A stretch of 46,430 bases of DNA from assembly GCA_016839875.1 (NCBI GenBank), contig JAEOTK010000199.1, positions 1-46,430 of the forward strand. The letters are read 5' to 3'. This document shows, one piece after another, positions 42,973 through 46,430 of this stretch. Position 1 is the stretch's first letter. Each line of letters begins with the position of its first letter. The position numbers were made by a program, and so were the translations under genes. The notes beneath the pieces are model-generated. The model made no database searches. It was not told where the DNA came from and worked only from the letters and a program-made list of their open reading frames with translations. The DNA is from Candidatus Heimdallarchaeota archaeon. Lineage in GTDB: Archaea > Asgardarchaeota > Heimdallarchaeia > Heimdallarchaeales > Heimdallarchaeaceae.

Positions 42973-44831
42973 GAAAAAATAGATTCATAACTTTCTGTAT
43001 TATGATTATACTTATTCTCAGCTCATCCAATTTCTCAATTTCTCTTTCATATAATTACGTAATAGCAGGTAGTCCAAGTTCTGGAGATATACCCCCTCCA
43101 TCTGGTGAAGGACCAGACACAGGTGGAGGAAGTGCGTCTGGAGGATTATACCTAAACTATAGAATACCATTGATTTTTAGATCTGGTCCCTTTGCTCCGT
43201 CTTTAATTGCTATTACATCTTTACAAAATGGTACTCCCGTTATCTTTGATTTCGAATCTACACAACATGCGAACAATACAGCAGAGATTGGTTTAGGGGA
43301 GACTTTGATTCTAGATCCAACTATTGAAACTAATATGGAAAATGGATCATTGATTCAATCTTTTACTCCACTCCAAATAAATGTATATCACAGCTTTTCA
43401 AATAGTAGTTATGATGATACCTTTTCTTATGCAGTCTTAGTAATGTCAATGTGGGGGAAGAAGTATCAATCTCCATATGATAATGTAAAAGCAAAGATAA
43501 TTGCAGGATATAACCTAACAGAAGTTGATGTTATTTCCTCAGAAGGAGTAATAGAAAATTATGATATTCCAGTTATTGGACAGGATATTGATGTTGATGT
43601 TTCCAATGGAACACGAATTGAAGCAAGTGGACCAATTGGAGTAGTTTATTATTCACTTTCAGAAGTATCAGGATCCTTTGCATATACAGGCATTCCTTCC
43701 TATCTATGGGGTAAGGAGTATTTCATTTATCCTTCTCCTTCAACTGGAAGTATACCAGCCTTGGAGGGAGAAATGGAGATAGCGATTACATCAAATAATG
43801 AAGGAGAGAATCTTATTGCAACAACTAATTTAGCTAATGCACATATTGTTCCGATAACAGAGAACTCTTCGGTCAGATTATCAAATGATATACTTGGATT
43901 AACTGAATATTATAAACAAGTTTCTAGCTTCTATGTAAACATCTCATTAACTGTTCTGTATAACTATACTTACAATGGAGTTAATCATCTATCATCAATT
44001 CAGTATATTGCTGTAGAAAAAATGAGATGGGCAGAGCTTTTCTTCAGTTCATTAGATTATGAGAATGTTATGTTGGAAAGTGTAGTATTAACTGATAATA
44101 CACCAATAATTCCCCTGTTCCTATATGATGGGGATTTATATTTCGATGAAGCGAATTACACTACAAAAAATGAAGGAAGTTATTTCACCTATTTCGCAAA
44201 CAATTCGTTTGGAATATTAGGAAATGGATCTTTCTATAGTTATATGCTGACACCTCTCCCTGAATCAGAAATATGGAATAGTTCTGCTCATATACTATAC
44301 CCATTGAATCTTTACTCTTACTTTGATAATACATCAACTTACTTCCCTTCCTGGTATAGATTCCCCAATATTAATGTCAGAGAAGTTATAATCAGCCCAT
44401 CCAAACCAACGGAATTTAGGAGATTACAATTAGATATAATGGTTCAAAATAATGGGACAATCCCATCAGCTCCGTTTTGGGTAACTGTGTATGTTAATGA
44501 TACACTACGTATACACACAATGTTAGATGGTCTAGATATCAACCAATCCATTCCAGTCATTTTTGAGGAATTTCAAAGTTTTGGATTAAAAATACTCAAT
44601 GTTTCAATATTTACTGATTCACAAAGTCAAATATTCGAACTATTGGAATTTGATAATGCTTTGGAATTCTTTGTACAAATCCATCGTAATTGGAATATAA
44701 TTTATACAGCAATAGCAATAGGTGTAGTAGTAATAGGTTCTGTAAGTTACTGGATAATCAGGAGAATAAGAAAACGAAGAAAACGTAGTAGAACTCGCTT
44801 TGATGTAATATTAAGTGAAATTGAGGTTTAA
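42969..44831 (+). CDS. large surface protein with IgGFc-binding-like and CARDB-like domains
   Basis: The protein has 620 residues. A signal peptide (1-32) is followed by a Gly/Ser/Pro-rich stretch (SPSSGDIPPPSGEGPDTGGG). A beta domain at 55-270 includes TRIEASGPIGVVYYSLSEVS and GIPSYLWGKEYFIYP, reminiscent of IgGFc-binding domains. Residues 470-565 look like a CARDB domain (REVIISPSKPTEFRRLQLDI, VQNNGTIPSAPFWVTVYVND). A membrane helix (about 578-597) and a basic tail end the chain. Domain names are pattern-based. It is translationally coupled to the DUF58 gene. Confidence 0.75.
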   Translation: MRKNRFITFCIMIILILSSSNFSISLSYNYVIAGSPSSGDIPPPSGEGPDTGGGSASGGLYLNYRIPLIFRSGPFAPSLIAITSLQNGTPVIFDFESTQHANNTAEIGLGETLILDPTIETNMENGSLIQSFTPLQINVYHSFSNSSYDDTFSYAVLVMSMWGKKYQSPYDNVKAKIIAGYNLTEVDVISSEGVIENYDIPVIGQDIDVDVSNGTRIEASGPIGVVYYSLSEVSGSFAYTGIPSYLWGKEYFIYPSPSTGSIPALEGEMEIAITSNNEGENLIATTNLANAHIVPITENSSVRLSNDILGLTEYYKQVSSFYVNISLTVLYNYTYNGVNHLSSIQYIAVEKMRWAELFFSSLDYENVMLESVVLTDNTPIIPLFLYDGDLYFDEANYTTKNEGSYFTYFANNSFGILGNGSFYSYMLTPLPESEIWNSSAHILYPLNLYSYFDNTSTYFPSWYRFPNINVREVIISPSKPTEFRRLQLDIMVQNNGTIPSAPFWVTVYVNDTLRIHTMLDGLDINQSIPVIFEEFQSFGLKILNVSIFTDSQSQIFELLEFDNALEFFVQIHRNWNIIYTAIAIGVVVIGSVSYWIIRRIRKRRKRSRTRFDVILSEIEV

Positions 44832-44835
44832 AACA

Positions 44836-46430
44836 ATGACAAACCCTTCAGATGAAATTAATCTCAAGCAAAAGGAAGAAAAAAAAGACGATGAAAGTAG
44901 TCAGTATACTCCTTTTAGCATAATACTAGGAAGAGATCTAATTTTCATGGATTGGACAGTTCAATTTGGAAGTCAGCTACTTGGTTTAGTGTTGGGGGGC
45001 CTAATTGGATTCTTGGTGGGAGTCAATGTCTTTACAGCTTTGTTTAGTGGTTCAGGTGTATCAGGAACCGTATATCTTGTTTTTCAAATTGGAATTATAA
45101 TATCTGTAGTTGGTTTATGCGTTTATTATATCTACAAATTAGGGATAAGTATAAACTCACCTAAGAAAATTGCTAGTAATAAACTAAATATAATCAAGGT
45201 ATCTTTCTTTATAATGTCTAGCATTTTTGGTTTAGCTTACATATTTAATGCATACCTTACTCCAGCAGTACACAGAGCAGCAGGAGTTACTTCTCCTGGT
45301 GTAGGAAATGGAGGAAATGGTGAGAATGGAGGTGGAACAGTTGAGCCTGGAACCACTAACGAATATATTATGCTTCTTGGATCTGTGATGTTAAGTGCAG
45401 CTATTTTTGCACTCCTTTATGCTGGAATAGTTTATTCTATTAATATGAAGGTAAGAACTCGTGAAGGAGTAGCAATAGGAGCAGCTTCTATTCTTCTAAC
45501 CTTCTACATGTTATCACAGTACTCTATCTCCGAATATCTCTTGAAAGCTTTCCAAACTCAACAATATTCTGTACTGTTAGTTTTTCTCACGGATTTGCTC
45601 TACTACCTATTTGTTTCCATAGTAGTTATACTGGCTTATCACTTGAGTCGGAGAATAGAACTAGCAATGATTGCGTTATTCTTCGGTTTCTCATTTGGTT
45701 ATGCTGCACCATCAAATCTCTTCTTACAGATAATATCTCTTAAATGGGGAGTTCCAGTTATATCTGATGGAATAGACAATATTCAAGATAGACTTGCTCT
45801 AACTTTAGAAGGACTTGAAATTGCTGGTTTAATCGGAATGTTAGTCTTCCCTCTTATTTTCTATCGTGATACAATTAAATTTGCTAAGAATTTTTGGCAG
45901 ACAATTAAAAAACAGGGACTTGCTCTATTAATTTTCACAGTAGTAGTTTTCATCATCGAACTTCTGATTGTGTATATCAGTCAATTTCTAGGTATTTTCC
46001 TATTTTTGATCGTATTCATAGTTCTCGTGGCTGTGGTTAATATGCTCATTACTAAGAAATATGGAAAGCAAAGTTACACGGCGTTGCTTACTGCAATGTC
46101 TTTAGCTACCATTCAAATGAGTGAATCAATTATACCACCATTGAAGAATCAAACTAAGATATTAGAAACAAAAACAGTAAGAAGAGACAGAATTATTATG
46201 ATTTTAGGGACCACAATCCCATTAGCTATTTATTTTCTAATTATGTATTTAACAACTGCAATAACAGCTCAAATACCAATTGGAACAGCTGTTTTTCTCT
46301 TTACAGCTATTCCTCTTTCGATTGGATTGGCTTCTTTTTCACTTAGTCTCTTCTATGTAAAAAATCCTCTAATAAAGAACTATTTTAATTATGCACTTAA
46401 AGCAGTTGGTGTAGTTGGCTTCATAATCTA
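44836..46430 (+). CDS. polytopic membrane protein, 3' end cut by the window
   Basis: The frame is open from the ATG at 44836 to the window end, 531 codons without a stop. It starts MTNPSDEINLKQKEEKKDDE, a charged cytosolic head. About twelve hydrophobic helices follow, the first being LLGLVLGGLIGFLVGVNVF near residue 53. A Gly/Asn-rich outside loop (GVGNGGNGENGGGTVEPG) is at about 155-175. The frame starts four bases after the previous stop, so it belongs to the MoxR-DUF58 operon, which therefore continues past the window. No family is recognised. Confidence 0.82.
   Translation, partial: MTNPSDEINLKQKEEKKDDESSQYTPFSIILGRDLIFMDWTVQFGSQLLGLVLGGLIGFLVGVNVFTALFSGSGVSGTVYLVFQIGIIISVVGLCVYYIYKLGISINSPKKIASNKLNIIKVSFFIMSSIFGLAYIFNAYLTPAVHRAAGVTSPGVGNGGNGENGGGTVEPGTTNEYIMLLGSVMLSAAIFALLYAGIVYSINMKVRTREGVAIGAASILLTFYMLSQYSISEYLLKAFQTQQYSVLLVFLTDLLYYLFVSIVVILAYHLSRRIELAMIALFFGFSFGYAAPSNLFLQIISLKWGVPVISDGIDNIQDRLALTLEGLEIAGLIGMLVFPLIFYRDTIKFAKNFWQTIKKQGLALLIFTVVVFIIELLIVYISQFLGIFLFLIVFIVLVAVVNMLITKKYGKQSYTALLTAMSLATIQMSESIIPPLKNQTKILETKTVRRDRIIMILGTTIPLAIYFLIMYLTTAITAQIPIGTAVFLFTAIPLSIGLASFSLSLFYVKNPLIKNYFNYALKAVGVVGFII

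Overview
The window is AT-rich (roughly one third G+C by eye), densely packed and archaeal. Evidence for archaea is a split tRNA-Tyr gene with a bulge-helix-bulge intron and a C1:G72 pair, TATA-type promoters 25-30 bases upstream of many start codons (leaderless or short-leader genes), GGAGG or AGGTGA ribosome sites elsewhere, a tungsto-aldehyde ferredoxin oxidoreductase with a MoaD-like partner, a PAC2 protein and a fused 2-oxoacid:ferredoxin oxidoreductase gamma-delta subunit. Tandem small Ras/MglA-like GTPases, HEAT and TPR scaffolds and large surface proteins with TSP3 repeats suggest an Asgard archaeon, perhaps of the Heimdall group; this lineage call is an inference.

Region by region: 1-149 holds the N-terminus of an acyl-CoA dehydrogenase. 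342-2505 is an ArsR-type repressor divergent from an ArsP/DUF318 permease and a CxxC thioredoxin-like protein (metalloid efflux). 2603-5475 is a membrane protein with a Cys/His knuckle followed by three tandem paralogous GTPases lacking the G3 aspartate, as in MglA. 5649-12854 is a mixed block: surface protein, zinc-domain methyltransferase, GNAT, exonuclease III, GPH-type transporter, HEAT protein and a small zinc protein. 12921-18193 holds a TPR protein, a MoaD/ThiS-like protein, the AOR plus four-cluster ferredoxin pair and an F420-type oxidoreductase. 18260-21775 is a giant surface protein with an FG-GAP propeller, about 23 TSP3 calcium motifs, one membrane segment and a cytoplasmic tail. 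22362-24466 holds a methyltransferase, superoxide reductase, coiled-coil protein and tRNA-Tyr.

The most striking locus is 24472-28228 (minus strand): a membrane-anchored DUF2207-like protein whose cytoplasmic C-terminus ends in Gly5-(Cys-Ala)6-Gly3-Arg, followed with a one-base overlap by a radical SAM/SPASM enzyme with a PqqD-like recognition domain, and then by a methyltransferase. It looks like a RiPP-style modification system acting on the tail of a large membrane protein.

From 28406 to 36440 come another methyltransferase, HEAT and unrecognised proteins, the POR gamma-delta fusion, PAC2, an MFS transporter, and a regulatory pair (AbrB/ACT-like plus double winged-helix). The window ends in a long, translationally coupled operon (36563 to beyond 46430): MoxR AAA+ ATPase, a duplicated-ectodomain membrane protein, a small surface protein, a polytopic membrane protein, a DUF58/vWA protein, a CARDB-containing surface protein and a truncated polytopic membrane protein. 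This looks like an envelope-located MoxR-DUF58 complex. No insertion sequence, CRISPR array or rRNA was seen, and no gene-free stretch exceeds 300 bases.
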